In this document: positions 1 to 8,600 of the stretch, piece after piece | How the letters are laid out: each line of letters starts with the position of its first letter | How positions within the stretch are numbered: position 1 is the first letter of the stretch | Source of the DNA: Dehalococcoidia bacterium | GTDB lineage: Bacteria; Chloroflexota; Dehalococcoidia; SpSt-223 | Direction: 5' to 3' | Assembly (NCBI GenBank): GCA_025054935.1 | Contig: JANWZD010000001.1 | Location: 124,001-188,000, forward strand | Length of the DNA stretch: 64,000 nt | The notes under the pieces: generated by a model | Databases searched by the model: none | The model's input: the letters and a program-made list of their open reading frames with translations, nothing else | What the model was told of the DNA's origin: nothing | Position numbers and translations under genes: made by a program

Positions 1-349
1 ACACGTACTCGGCCAGGATGACGATGCACAGCCCGGTGACAAGCGTCAGCGGGCCGACCAGCCGCATGCTTTGAAGCCCGGCAAGCCCCGCCACGTACAG
101 GCCGGCTGGGATCGCCAAGATGGCGGAGCGGGCGATGCCGAGCGGCTGGTGGCGGGCAAGCGAGATCAACTCGAACGCCGAGGCCACGAGCAGCCACGCC
201 GCCACTGCCAGCACGGTGATGAACAGCACGAGATTGACGTAATCATCAGGCTGGAGCCAGAAGACGATCGCTGTCGCGCCGCTGCCGGCCGCGACCGTCG
301 CAAGCGGCAGCGCGGCGTGCCGAGCGATGTTCTGCCAACTCACCTGCAT
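1..349 (-). CDS. membrane protein, C-terminus cut by window edge
   Basis: Reverse-strand reading frame that opens with ATG at 349 and is still open at the window edge, giving at least 116 residues. The visible part has several hydrophobic segments (around residues 9-25, 34-55, 70-90 and 97-113) separated by short polar loops, so it is a multi-spanning inner-membrane protein. No family was recognised. There is no Shine-Dalgarno site before the ATG; a TATACT box lies 7 nt upstream, which supports this start and a leaderless transcript. It is divergent from the cobalamin adenosyltransferase gene. Confidence 0.6.
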   Translation of the reverse strand, partial: MQVSWQNIARHAALPLATVAAGSGATAIVFWLQPDDYVNLVLFITVLAVAAWLLVASAFELISLARHQPLGIARSAILAIPAGLYVAGLAGLQSMRLVGPLTLVTGLCIVILAEYV

Positions 350-356
350 GGCTGCC

Positions 357-362
357 AGTATA
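357..362 (-). promoter_or_regulatory. -10 box of a leaderless promoter
   Basis: On the reverse strand TATACT is followed by seven bases (GGCAGCC) and then the ATG at 349. A start point 6-8 nt after the -10 would fall on the start codon. No good -35 is seen. The same TATACT-GGCA-N3-ATG arrangement occurs before the XRE gene at 43864. Confidence 0.45.
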
Positions 363-444
363 GCGAGCAAGCGGGCGGGCCGGAAGCAGATGGCAGATCA
401 CGGGATCATCGCCTACTATTGAGCAGCCCCCTGGGGACGGGAAC

Positions 445-1071
445 ATGGCGACGATCACGACCCATACCGGCGATGACGGAACGACCGGCCTGCTCGGTCC
501 GGAGCGTGTCTCCAAGGATGATCCGCGCATCGAAGCGCTCGGCGCCCTCGATGAGGCCCAGTCGGCGCTCGGCTTTGCGCGCGCTTTCGCTCGGCCGGCA
601 GCAGCCGAGCGTCTGCTTGCCATCCAGCGCGCGCTCTATCGGCTGATGGGCGAGCTCTCCACGAGCGGTCAGCCGAATGGCGATCAGATCGCGCGCGAGT
701 ATGACTTGTGGACGACCGTCGAGCAGGTCGAAGCGCTGGAGCGCGACATTCTTGCGTGGCGAGAAGCTGCGCCGAGCCAGTTCATCATCCCGGGCGACTC
801 GCCCTTCGACGGCGCCCTGCATCTCGGCCGGGCGCTGGTGCGGCGCGCCGAGCGGCGGGTGGTCACCCTTGACCGGGCGGGGCTGCTCGCCAATCCGCAG
901 TCGCTCCGCTACCTGAACCGTCTTTCAGATTGGCTCTACCTTTTCGCGCAGCAGGAAGCGTCGCGCCCGCCCCTCATCGCTCGGGAGCGTTCTCGGCGCG
1001 GAAAGAAGGAGCGAGGCTCCGACCAGCCCGCCTCCTCTGCGGCGAGCCCGACCGACGACCGCCGCTCCTGA
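445..1071 (+). CDS. PduO-type ATP:cob(I)alamin adenosyltransferase
   Basis: Transfers the adenosyl group of ATP to cob(I)alamin to make coenzyme B12. The N-terminus carries the ATP-binding TGDDGTTGLLG signature (residues 8-18) followed by ERVSKDDPRIEALG and LDEAQSALG. The C-terminal part has the family motifs RRAERRVVTL and YLNRLSDWLYLFA that build the cobalamin and ATP site of the five-helix bundle. Length of 208 residues is slightly over the family norm because of a charged tail after about residue 180. The ATG follows a purine-rich GGGGACGGGA site. It stands alone here; coenzyme B12 would serve enzymes such as the class II ribonucleotide reductase implied by the TSCPD gene near 54.4 kb. 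Confidence 0.9.
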   Translation: MATITTHTGDDGTTGLLGPERVSKDDPRIEALGALDEAQSALGFARAFARPAAAERLLAIQRALYRLMGELSTSGQPNGDQIAREYDLWTTVEQVEALERDILAWREAAPSQFIIPGDSPFDGALHLGRALVRRAERRVVTLDRAGLLANPQSLRYLNRLSDWLYLFAQQEASRPPLIARERSRRGKKERGSDQPASSAASPTDDRRS

Positions 1072-1376
1072 CCAGTCGGCTGGCGCTTCTCTCTGCCCAG
1101 CTGTGCGCGATAGCCCCATTGCCACAAAGAAGCTGCCCCGCGCGGAGATCAGTCGGATGAGGGCGGTCGATCGGCGGCCGCCTTCGAGTGCGCGTGGAAA
1201 CGGCTCGGCTGGGGGTGCTGGGGGGCCGGGAGCGGTCAGTGGTCCGCGCTTTGCGCCTGCTTCTCTTCGGGTGCCGTCTAGGTCGGCGCGCCTGCGCTTC
1301 CGGTAGCCAGGCGGGCGACCGCTCGCGAACGGCGGTCACTGCCGAGCGCGGCGCAGGCGCGCCCCGCCGGAGCCGC
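1072..1376. other. 305-bp gap between convergent genes
   Basis: No gene-like frame was recognised between the adenosyltransferase and the reverse-strand gene ending at 1377. The right half is dominated by GC-rich inverted repeats, including a perfect 13-bp pair listed separately. No T-run for a classical terminator is visible. Confidence 0.5.
1285..1363. repeat. 13-bp perfect inverted repeat between convergent genes
   Basis: GGCGCGCCTGCGC at 1285-1297 is the exact reverse complement of GCGCAGGCGCGCC at 1351-1363, with a 53-nt loop. It lies just before the stop of the reverse-strand gene at 1377 and could act as a transcription end structure for both converging genes; there is no U-tract, so that role is inference. 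Confidence 0.5.
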
Positions 1377-1859
1377 TCAGGGGGCGAGGACCCACTCTGC
1401 GGGGAGGCGGTAGCGGTGAATGCGCGTTGTCTTGCCGGAGGCATCCAATTCGCGCACGATGCCGACCCGCTGGATGTCCTGATACGTGTTCTGGATCTGG
1501 ACGATGCGCTTCGCGGTGAGATTGAAGATGACCGCCCCCGCTGCTACCGGCTTCAGACTGGCATCCCGCGTCCGGTCGTCTACCACCCGAAAGACGGGGA
1601 CCTCATGGTCGCGCAGGAAATCGAGAGCGGCGTGAATGCGGCTGTAATTGCCCGGCAGGTTGTGCTCGTCGAAGACCGCGAGCCCCGCTTCTACATAGCT
1701 TCCGATATTCGCCCCATATTGGTCGGCAATGGCGAGCAGCTCGCTCAAAGTCGTCGGGTTGCGCGAGCAGGCGGCGACGAGGGGGATGAGGGCAGCACAC
1801 GGGCCGATAAAGCTGACCCGGCCGCTCTGGTCGACCACGGTGTACCGCATGACATTCAT
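1377..1859 (-). CDS. conserved-looking hypothetical protein
   Basis: 160-residue soluble protein of unrecognised family, with no signal peptide. The first 60 residues are moderately hydrophobic with predicted helices (ELLAIADQYGANIGSYVEAG), the middle is mixed, and the C-terminal 50 residues read like a winged-helix or beta-rich end (IVQIQNTYQDIQRVGIVREL...RIHRYRLP). The latter resembles the second half of a small DNA-binding wing, but this is only an impression. A perfect TATAAT lies 10 nt before the ATG; a weak AAGG site is also present. It is transcribed independently of the operon upstream of it. Confidence 0.6.
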   Translation of the reverse strand: MNVMRYTVVDQSGRVSFIGPCAALIPLVAACSRNPTTLSELLAIADQYGANIGSYVEAGLAVFDEHNLPGNYSRIHAALDFLRDHEVPVFRVVDDRTRDASLKPVAAGAVIFNLTAKRIVQIQNTYQDIQRVGIVRELDASGKTTRIHRYRLPAEWVLAP

Positions 1860-1869
1860 GCTGCCTTCG

Positions 1870-1875
1870 ATTATA
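1870..1875 (-). promoter_or_regulatory. -10 box before the 1859 gene
   Basis: Perfect TATAAT on the reverse strand, ten bases before the ATG at 1859. No convincing -35 at 16-18 bp. It would give a 5' leader of only a few bases. Confidence 0.45.
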
Positions 1876-1881
1876 GGCGGA

Positions 1882-2931
1882 CTAGGGCTTGGTCGCCTCG
1901 GGGTTGCGCATTCCGCGCCACAAAATTGCTATCCCGAGGGGAAGAACAGGGAAGAGCACCGTGGCGTGGGCGACAAACGCGTAGGCGGTGGCCGTGTCGT
2001 CGGGCACGCCGAACGCCAGCAAAGTTTGGGCGGCGAAGAACTCGAAAGGTCCGATCCCTCCTTGCGAGGAAGGGAGCGTGATCGCCAAGTTAGCGGTCGC
2101 CGTCACGAGCAGGGCAACGTAGGCAGGCACGGTGATGCCGAAGGCGCCGAACACGAGGAGATAGACCATCGATTCGATGCTCCAAGCAGCGAGCGAGGTC
2201 AGCGCAATCGGCCCCAGCAGGTCCGGACGGCGCACGCCGGCGAGGCCGTCCAGGAACAGCTGGATCGCAGTTTCGAGGCGCGCGCCGAGCTGCCGCGGCA
2301 ATCGCGCTGCCAGCCAATGGACTGCGGTGAGGCTGCGGCGGCCGCCGGCGGCGAGGAGAAGGAGGGCGGCGAGCAGTCCAAGAAAGAGGAGCGCGCCCGC
2401 GCGCAGGAGGTATCCGAACCAGTCGGCGAGAGGGGTGAGGAAGGAGACGACGCCGAGAAGAAAGAGGAGTGTCAGCCCGTCGAACACCCGCTCGACGACA
2501 ATGGTCGCCAGAACAGCGGCGCGGCTGACCCCTTCGCGGCGGTGGAGTTCGTGAGCGCGTACCAGTTCACCTGCGCGCGCCGGCAAGACATTGTTTGCCG
2601 CAAAGCCGAGCACGAGGACCGCGACCAGCCGCTGAGGAGGGATGACGGCAATCGGCCGCAGTAAGAAGCTCCACCGGACAGCGCGGACCCAGACACCGAC
2701 AAAAAAAACCGCGACCGCCGGCCCAAGCCACAGGTAGTTCGCCTTGGCGAACGCCTCGCCCAGCTGGGCGAGGTTCAGGGAGGGGTTCAGGAAGAGCGCA
2801 AGCAGAAAGGCGATGCTGATAATGAGGGGGATAAGGGCACGGCGCGACGACTGCTGAGCGAGGTGGCGCCAGAATGCATGCTCCGACAGCGCGACGCTGC
2901 CCTGCGCCTCACTCGCTGGTCGGCTCGCCAA
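1882..2931 (-). CDS. UPF0104/YbhN-like flippase-type membrane protein (second copy)
   Basis: Integral membrane protein of the lysylphosphatidylglycerol-synthase transmembrane (UPF0104/YbhN) family, related to the flippase domain of MprF. Seven or eight hydrophobic helices are visible. It shares with the gene just upstream the blocks LGFAANNVLPARAGELVRAH and VVERVFDGLTLL, so the two are tandem paralogues. No synthetase domain is attached. In this context it may move a lipid-linked sugar made by the neighbouring GT2; that is inference. A TTG at 2931 preceded by GGAG is preferred (23-bp overlap with the upstream gene); an earlier TTG at 2991 would overlap more. No in-frame ATG exists near the N-terminus, so the start is uncertain. 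Confidence 0.75.
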   Translation of the reverse strand: MASRPASEAQGSVALSEHAFWRHLAQQSSRRALIPLIISIAFLLALFLNPSLNLAQLGEAFAKANYLWLGPAVAVFFVGVWVRAVRWSFLLRPIAVIPPQRLVAVLVLGFAANNVLPARAGELVRAHELHRREGVSRAAVLATIVVERVFDGLTLLFLLGVVSFLTPLADWFGYLLRAGALLFLGLLAALLLLAAGGRRSLTAVHWLAARLPRQLGARLETAIQLFLDGLAGVRRPDLLGPIALTSLAAWSIESMVYLLVFGAFGITVPAYVALLVTATANLAITLPSSQGGIGPFEFFAAQTLLAFGVPDDTATAYAFVAHATVLFPVLPLGIAILWRGMRNPEATKP

Positions 2932-3940
2932 GCGGTGGCTCCAGCGCAGCAGGCGGGACGATCGTGCTGAGCGTGAGATGCTCTCGGACAAAGACGGCGA
3001 GCCCAGCCCCTGTCACGAGGAAATATTGGATCGCATGCGCCAAGATCGCCACCGAGAAGCCCAGGGTTGCGCCGACGCCGAAGGCAGAGAGCGCGATCTT
3101 GGCGAATAGCTGGAAGGTGCCGATGTAGCCGGGTGCCGAGGGGATCATGATCCCGAGATTGACAAAGACCAGCAGAAAGAGCGCCGCCAACGCCTGCTGC
3201 TCGATCGAAAGGGGCACGGCGAGCGCTTCGAGGACGAAGAAATAGCCTGATGCCTCGAGCGACCAGACGATCACCGAGAGGATGATGATCGCGCCGAGAT
3301 GGCGTCGCACGCGCAGCGCCTGAAGCCCGTTGAGCAGATTGGTGAGAAGACGGTCGGCGCGGCTGGCAAGGGACGCAGGAAAACGCCGCAGCACCGCGCG
3401 CGCAAGCGCGAGCGCAAGGCGCTCGTTCAGCAGGAGCAGGACGATCGCGGCTCCGACCGAAAGAAAGATGACCGAACTGGCGATCATCACGAGCCGGATC
3501 TCCGGCAGTTCGCCCCGCAGCGGGAACAGCAGCAGGAGTATCCCCATGAAGGCCAGCAGCGTCAGCCCGTCGAACACGCGCTCGACAACGATGGTGGAAA
3601 ATGCGGTCGAACGGCTGAGCCCGGCCTTAGTGCCGATGAGGTGCGCCCGCACGAATTCCCCCATGCGCGCCGGCAGGACATTGTTTGCCGCGAAGCCCAG
3701 GATGAGCGCGCTGAAGAGGACTGGGAACGGCACGCGCTTAATCGGGGCAAGAAGCGATCCCCAGCGGCGGGTCCGGACGAGGTAGCCGAGGGAGACGCAG
3801 CAAACTGCCGGAACAACCCAGCCAAGCTGCGCGTGGGCGAAGATCTGCCCCACCTGGGCGAAGTCGACATCGCGGACCGCCAGCCAGAGGAGCACCGCGG
3901 TGACGGCGAACCCGCCCGCGATCCGAAGCCGATTGTTCAA
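2909..3940 (-). CDS. UPF0104/YbhN-like flippase-type membrane protein (first copy)
   Basis: 343-residue multi-spanning protein of the UPF0104/YbhN family. Family motifs include LGFAANNVLPARMGEFVRAH (about residues 82-101) and TIVVERVFDGLTLLAFMG, and a late glycine-rich LGIMIPSAPGYIGTFQLFA block. Members of this family lacking the MprF catalytic domain are thought to flip or transport lipid-linked molecules. Its ATG overlaps the stop of the GT2 gene by 4 bp (ATGA), so the two are translationally coupled. This ties it to polyprenol-linked glycosylation. Confidence 0.8.
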   Translation of the reverse strand: MNNRLRIAGGFAVTAVLLWLAVRDVDFAQVGQIFAHAQLGWVVPAVCCVSLGYLVRTRRWGSLLAPIKRVPFPVLFSALILGFAANNVLPARMGEFVRAHLIGTKAGLSRSTAFSTIVVERVFDGLTLLAFMGILLLLFPLRGELPEIRLVMIASSVIFLSVGAAIVLLLLNERLALALARAVLRRFPASLASRADRLLTNLLNGLQALRVRRHLGAIIILSVIVWSLEASGYFFVLEALAVPLSIEQQALAALFLLVFVNLGIMIPSAPGYIGTFQLFAKIALSAFGVGATLGFSVAILAHAIQYFLVTGAGLAVFVREHLTLSTIVPPAALEPPLGEPTSE

Positions 3941-4695
3941 GCGCGCTCACCGAGCGGAGCGGACCGACGCAGCACAAAGGGGGTGATCAAGCTCCGAAGC
4001 AAGATCGCAAGGTTCAATTTCGATTCGCCGGCAGTCCGCTCCTGAAACCGGATTGGGATCTCGACGATCCGATAGTTTCGTTGCTTGGCACGCCACAGCA
4101 CTTCCTGCAGGATCCAAGGACCGCTGGCCGACATCGTCGCGAGGTCGAGCGCGGCTAAGGCATCGCGCCGGAACAGGCGGTAGCCGGAGGAGCAGTCGCG
4201 GAGCGACAGGCCGAGCGTCAGCCGAAGATAGGTGTTCGCAAGCCGCGAAACGATCCGGCGGGTGAGACCGCGGTTCACCTCGCCTCCGCCGGGAACATAG
4301 CGAGAGCCGACAACGATCTCGGCGCCGGTCCGGTCGGCGGCCGCGACAAGACGCGGAATGTCCGCCGGGTCGTGCTGCAGGTCGGCGTCCATCTCAACGA
4401 CATAGTCGACCGGAAGCTGGACGCAGAACTGAAACCCGTCGATCCCCGCGACCCCGCGGCCTCGCGGGCCAGTGCGGTGGAGAACAAAGACGCGCCCGGG
4501 ATGCTCGGCGGCGAGCTGGTCGGCGATCTGGCCGGTTCCGTCCGGTGACTGGTCGTCTGCAACCACAACACCTGCCTCGACTGGCAAGGCGAGGATCTGC
4601 TCGATGCAGGCGCGGATCGACCCCGCCTCGTTATAGGTTGGAAGCATCGCAACGACGCGCACCGGCTGGTTCCTCAGCACGCTGCGAAGCAGCAC
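3937..4695 (-). CDS. polyprenol-phosphate mannose/glycosyl synthase-like GT2
   Basis: Family 2 glycosyltransferase resembling DPM1-type dolichol- or polyprenol-phosphate mannose synthases: moves a sugar from a nucleotide-sugar to polyprenyl phosphate on the cytoplasmic face. Visible are MLPTYNEAGSI (residues 17-27), VVADDQSPDGTG (44-55), the metal-binding DAD inside EMDADLQHDP (residues 101-110), GSRYVPGG and DCSSGYRLFRRDAL. There is no C-terminal membrane anchor, as in bacterial soluble forms. It is the first gene of an operon with two flippase-like proteins. Start is a GTG at 4695 close behind a promoter; GTG at 4680 or ATG at 4647 are alternatives. Confidence 0.85.
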   Translation of the reverse strand: MLLRSVLRNQPVRVVAMLPTYNEAGSIRACIEQILALPVEAGVVVADDQSPDGTGQIADQLAAEHPGRVFVLHRTGPRGRGVAGIDGFQFCVQLPVDYVVEMDADLQHDPADIPRLVAAADRTGAEIVVGSRYVPGGGEVNRGLTRRIVSRLANTYLRLTLGLSLRDCSSGYRLFRRDALAALDLATMSASGPWILQEVLWRAKQRNYRIVEIPIRFQERTAGESKLNLAILLRSLITPFVLRRSAPLGERA

Positions 4696-4706
4696 TGGCT
4701 GGCCGC

Positions 4707-4735
4707 ATTGTAGAGGATGCTGCTGCGTTCGTCAC
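4707..4735 (-). promoter_or_regulatory. promoter of the GT2-flippase operon
   Basis: Reverse strand: -35 GTGACG (4730-4735), 17-bp spacer, -10 TACAAT (4707-4712). The -10 ends 11 nt before the GTG at 4695, so the transcript would have almost no leader. Confidence 0.45.
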
Positions 4736-4973
4736 GGTGGCAATCGCCCTCCTGGCGGAACTCGGGCATCCCCCTTCCCGGGCTGAGCGGGAGGGCAGCC
4801 TGCTCCTGCACGGTCGCGTTGCTGCGGGACGATTGACCCGTCCGCAGCGGCTCCTCTCGCGCTTCCCCGATTTCTGCTCCGCTCCTCCACCCGGTCCGCT
4901 GTGCTCACGCTGCCGCTTTGCAGGAAGGAGACCCCTGCTGCTGGAACGCGCTGCCGAAGGTAGGCGGCGGAGC

Positions 4974-7178
4974 CTAGGGCCGGATGCGCTCCATCGCGAG
5001 CGGAACAAAGGTCGACGACCGCTCGTCGAGGACGGCAAACGTGCCGAAGCTGGTGATGGCGGCTGTGCAGCGCAGAGCCGCCGCGTCGCAGGCGAGCGTG
5101 TCGACTTTTACCCACCGCTCGGCGGCGAGGGCCGAGCGGCCGGCCGCGCTCGTCAATTGGTATAGCCCCAAGGAGCGCATGACGGACCTGTCCGCGAACT
5201 GGCGCAGGTCGAACGTGATCGTCGTCTGGTGAGCGAGCTGGCACGGCTGGCCGCTGGGCGTCGTGCAGCCGAGGGTGAATGACGAGCCGAGGCTCGGGGC
5301 GTTGCCGGGCGTCTCGCTCGGACGGCCGTGGTTCTGGACAAAGATGGTTGCGCCAGCAGGCACGCTCCCTGGCGGAAAGAAGCTCTCGAAGGGAGGCGGC
5401 GGGGGCGGCGCCTTGGGGGTGGTGTTCGGCGGAGGCGGCGGCGTATAGCGGACCGTGCCGCCGCGCTCGTTCACGGGAGCCCTCGCGGGCTGTACAGTGG
5501 CATAGATCGCCCGGTGGGTCACGGTGAAGTAGGCATAGCCGTTCTCCTGCCGGTGAGGCGTCAGAACGACGCCGATGTCGCTGGTGACGGTGAGGATCTC
5601 GCCAGGGACGATCGGGAAGCCGACTTCGCGCTCAACGGGCGTCGCGACGTAGCCGCCGTTGCTCGGCGTGATCCTCCACGCGTGCGGTTCGTGGGGGTAG
5701 CCGGAGTCGACCCAGAGGACATGGCGCTGCAGCCCATCCGGTCGGGTGAAGACCAGCCACTGCAGCGAGTTGCAGCGGCGGCTTTTGGTCGCGTCGCCGA
5801 AACAGGGCTCGCTGCCGCCGATCGGCCGGCTTCCCCCGACCATGGTCGCCTCGCCGCGGTCTTCCGCGAAGACAAAGCCAAGCAGCTGGCGCACGCCGTA
5901 CTGATAGGCGAGATAGGCTTGGGTCGGCTGACCGCGGTAGATAAGTCCCCAGTCTCCCGCCTCGCTCGGCCGGTCTGTCGCCAGGGCGAACCAGATGAAG
6001 ATATCGACCGGCGCGTTGATGCCCCTGCTCGGCGCCGTGTGCGCTTGTAGGCTCTGCGCAAGCAGCGGCGCTACGAGCAGCGCCGGGGTGTCTGGCGTGA
6101 AGTCGACGCAGGCGCTGTTGTTCGGCACGGTGCAGGGCCGCGTATCGCGGCCGTAGGCGAGCCCCGTCTCCGCAATCACGATCGGTTTGTGGAACAGCTC
6201 CGGGTGCGGCGAGCTGGCGGCGGCGTCGCGCAGCGCGTCACGGAAGCGCTCGATCTTGCCGAGAAACCCGCGCGCGGTCGGGGTCTCATGGTTTCGGCGA
6301 TAGAACAGGTACGAGTTGAACGAGACCAGGTCAAAATACGGTGCCCCGCCGGCAGCGAGCACCTGCGAGAAAAACCGGCAGTTGAAGGCGTAGCGCGAGA
6401 TGTCGTCAACGGCGGCCGGCCGGCCGTGCGCGTCGAGGCGGGCAGGGTCGTAGCAGCCGTCGGCCGCGAGCGCCGCGAAGACGATCTTCGCTGCCGGGTC
6501 GGCTGCGCGCTTCGCGTTCGTTGCGCGTTTCAGGATCTCAACGTACTGCCGTGGACCCCAATTTGTCTCTCCCTCGCTCGGGTTGTACGGGTTGGTGGTA
6601 TTGCCGAGGCATCCTCCGCCGAGGGCACCGAGATCGCCATTGGGCGCATCGAGATGTTTGAGGTAAAAGTCTGCCTCGTTGTGGATCTGCCAGTACGTAA
6701 CAGCGCCGCGGGTCGCGCTGATGGGGGAGCGGCTGCCGTAGCGCTCCATCGCTGCGGTCAAGAACCGCTCGAAGGCATCCAGGCCAGCCGGGGTGAGAGG
6801 ACCGCAGATCGCAGCGCCCGGGGTGTAGCCGAAGCCCGCAGGGGCGTTCACCACGATCGGCAGCGGCGTCATCCCCGCGGCCTTCAGCGCAGCAAACACT
6901 CCGTCGTAGCGCGACCAGTCATAGTGACCGGGCGCTTTCTCGATCGCATTCCACTCGAACGGCGTGCGGACGAAGCGGGCACCGGACTGCGTCATAAACT
7001 GCCACGTCGCTGAGCCGGGGGCGAGATTGGCATCCCATACCCCGAAGATATTGCGTGAGGAGGCAGGGGGGTCGGCTGCGGCGGGCGGCGCCGCTGTCAG
7101 GTGCGAGCCGCAGAGAACAAGGACCGCCGCCGCAATCAAAAGTAGCCGAGATCGGCCAAGGTGAAACGATGCCCGCAC
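4974..7178 (-). CDS. secreted TIM-barrel glycosidase-like protein
   Basis: 734-residue exported protein. A signal peptide spans about residues 1-35 (hydrophobic core LLLIAAAVLVLCG). Residues 45-430 look like a clan GH-A (beta/alpha)8 barrel, near GH39/GH5-type families: WQIHNEADF places the acid/base Glu at 168, and IVIAETGLAYG places the nucleophile at Glu337, about 170 residues later as expected. Residues 440-560 are probably a beta-sandwich. A proline-rich linker (around 585-610) leads to a 120-residue C-terminal beta domain. Substrate unknown, likely a beta-linked polysaccharide outside the cell. The start is a GTG with AAGGGGAA upstream. Confidence 0.75.
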   Translation of the reverse strand: MRASFHLGRSRLLLIAAAVLVLCGSHLTAAPPAAADPPASSRNIFGVWDANLAPGSATWQFMTQSGARFVRTPFEWNAIEKAPGHYDWSRYDGVFAALKAAGMTPLPIVVNAPAGFGYTPGAAICGPLTPAGLDAFERFLTAAMERYGSRSPISATRGAVTYWQIHNEADFYLKHLDAPNGDLGALGGGCLGNTTNPYNPSEGETNWGPRQYVEILKRATNAKRAADPAAKIVFAALAADGCYDPARLDAHGRPAAVDDISRYAFNCRFFSQVLAAGGAPYFDLVSFNSYLFYRRNHETPTARGFLGKIERFRDALRDAAASSPHPELFHKPIVIAETGLAYGRDTRPCTVPNNSACVDFTPDTPALLVAPLLAQSLQAHTAPSRGINAPVDIFIWFALATDRPSEAGDWGLIYRGQPTQAYLAYQYGVRQLLGFVFAEDRGEATMVGGSRPIGGSEPCFGDATKSRRCNSLQWLVFTRPDGLQRHVLWVDSGYPHEPHAWRITPSNGGYVATPVEREVGFPIVPGEILTVTSDIGVVLTPHRQENGYAYFTVTHRAIYATVQPARAPVNERGGTVRYTPPPPPNTTPKAPPPPPPFESFFPPGSVPAGATIFVQNHGRPSETPGNAPSLGSSFTLGCTTPSGQPCQLAHQTTITFDLRQFADRSVMRSLGLYQLTSAAGRSALAAERWVKVDTLACDAAALRCTAAITSFGTFAVLDERSSTFVPLAMERIRP

Positions 7179-7310
7179 GTTCGCTTCCCCTTCGGAGACC
7201 GCGCGAGGGTGAGGAGCATGGCGACGAAGCGCCCTGCGCGGCCGCGTTCTTCGAGGATGATTTCGACGTGCAGAGGATGCCGATGAAGAGGAACTTCTAG
7301 GATAGTCGCG

Positions 7311-8600
7311 CTAGCCTAGTTGGGTCTGGAGATCGCGTGCTGGCTGCGGAGGGGCGTAGCCGTGAAGGCGGAGAAAGGCCGCCGCGATCTGGGGATCGAA
7401 CTGCGTTCCAGCACAGCGCGCGATCTCGGCGAGCGCAGTCGAAACCGGAAGCGCCAAGCGGTAGGGACGGTCGGTCGTCATGGCGTCAAACGTATCGCAG
7501 ACGGCGACAATCCGGGCGCCGTAGGGGATCTTCTCCCCTGCCAGTTTGCCCGGATAGCCGGTTCCGTCCCATCGCTCGTGATGGTGGAGCACGATCGACG
7601 CCCCGGCCCGAAAATCGGCGAAGCGGGCGACGATCTCGGCGCCGATTGCCGGATGGCGCTGGATCTCTGCAACCTCCTCGGGGGTCAGCGGGCGCGCTTC
7701 GGAGAGGATCGCGCTCGACATGCCGAGCTTGCCGATGTCGTGGACGCGCGCTGCTCGCACAATCACGTCGGTTTCTGCGCGGCTCAGCCCCAGTTCGCGG
7801 CACAGTTCCGCCGCGTAGCCGGCAACCCGCCGCGAATGCTCTGCGGTGTAGCGGTCGCGGAGATCGACGATATCAGCCAGCTGCTCGATCGCCTCCCGCG
7901 TTTGACGGCGGATCTGGGCTGTCTGATGGAGTGAGAGGGCGACGATCGCCATGGGGATAGCCACGAGCGCGATCGCCCACGGCCGGCCGGTGCCGACCAG
8001 TGCCGCGAGCGCGCCGAGCAGGAGCAGCGCCACATTTTGCGGCAGTTTGTCGCGCTGGTCGAGGAGGTAATAGCGAAGAAGCGGCTGGCCGAGCGCGAGG
8101 TCGGCGGCGACAGCGACAAGGATCGAGTTCACCGCGACCAGAACGACGCCCGCGGTAATGATTGCGGCGATCTCGCGTCCGTCGTTGAGATCGACGATGA
8201 GCGAGCGGCCAGCCACTGCGCCGCCCGCCGCTCCCGCGAGGATGCCAGCGAGCGAAAGGACCGCAACGTTGAACGCCCGCGCCAGCATGCTGTTGTGGCC
8301 GGGGCGAATGACGTACGCCAGCAGCATCCCCATCACCGTGACGAGGAGCGCAGCGGCGGTACCGAAGAGGAGGAGGGCAGCGAAGATGGCGGTGATGCCG
8401 ACCCCCATCTTCACTTTGGGCGCCACTTCAACCGGGAACGCAATCCCAGCGGCGGTCAGAAGCACGAGCACGCCGAGCGAGAAGAGGTCGCTCTCCGCAA
8501 GCTCAAGCGGGGAAGAAGTTGAGAGCACAATCGCGGCGGCAACGCTTGCCGCCGCGATGATCGTCAGGTACCAGGTCCGCAGCGCAGCTTTGGAGGTCAT
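7311..8600 (-). CDS. membrane-anchored HD-GYP domain protein
   Basis: 429 residues. The first 215 residues hold about seven or eight membrane helices forming a sensor-like or MASE-type module. After a short linker the C-terminal half (about 225-415) is an HD-GYP phosphodiesterase domain: RYTAEHSRRVAGYA, the metal-binding HD in ARVHDIGKLG, HPAIGAEIV, and the diagnostic HHHERWDGTGYPGKLAG with GTGYP in place of HD-GYP. Such domains hydrolyse cyclic di-GMP. No GGDEF partner is in the window. The ATG overlaps the stop of the upstream exported protein by 4 bp. Confidence 0.85.
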   Translation of the reverse strand: MTSKAALRTWYLTIIAAASVAAAIVLSTSSPLELAESDLFSLGVLVLLTAAGIAFPVEVAPKVKMGVGITAIFAALLLFGTAAALLVTVMGMLLAYVIRPGHNSMLARAFNVAVLSLAGILAGAAGGAVAGRSLIVDLNDGREIAAIITAGVVLVAVNSILVAVAADLALGQPLLRYYLLDQRDKLPQNVALLLLGALAALVGTGRPWAIALVAIPMAIVALSLHQTAQIRRQTREAIEQLADIVDLRDRYTAEHSRRVAGYAAELCRELGLSRAETDVIVRAARVHDIGKLGMSSAILSEARPLTPEEVAEIQRHPAIGAEIVARFADFRAGASIVLHHHERWDGTGYPGKLAGEKIPYGARIVAVCDTFDAMTTDRPYRLALPVSTALAEIARCAGTQFDPQIAAAFLRLHGYAPPQPARDLQTQLG

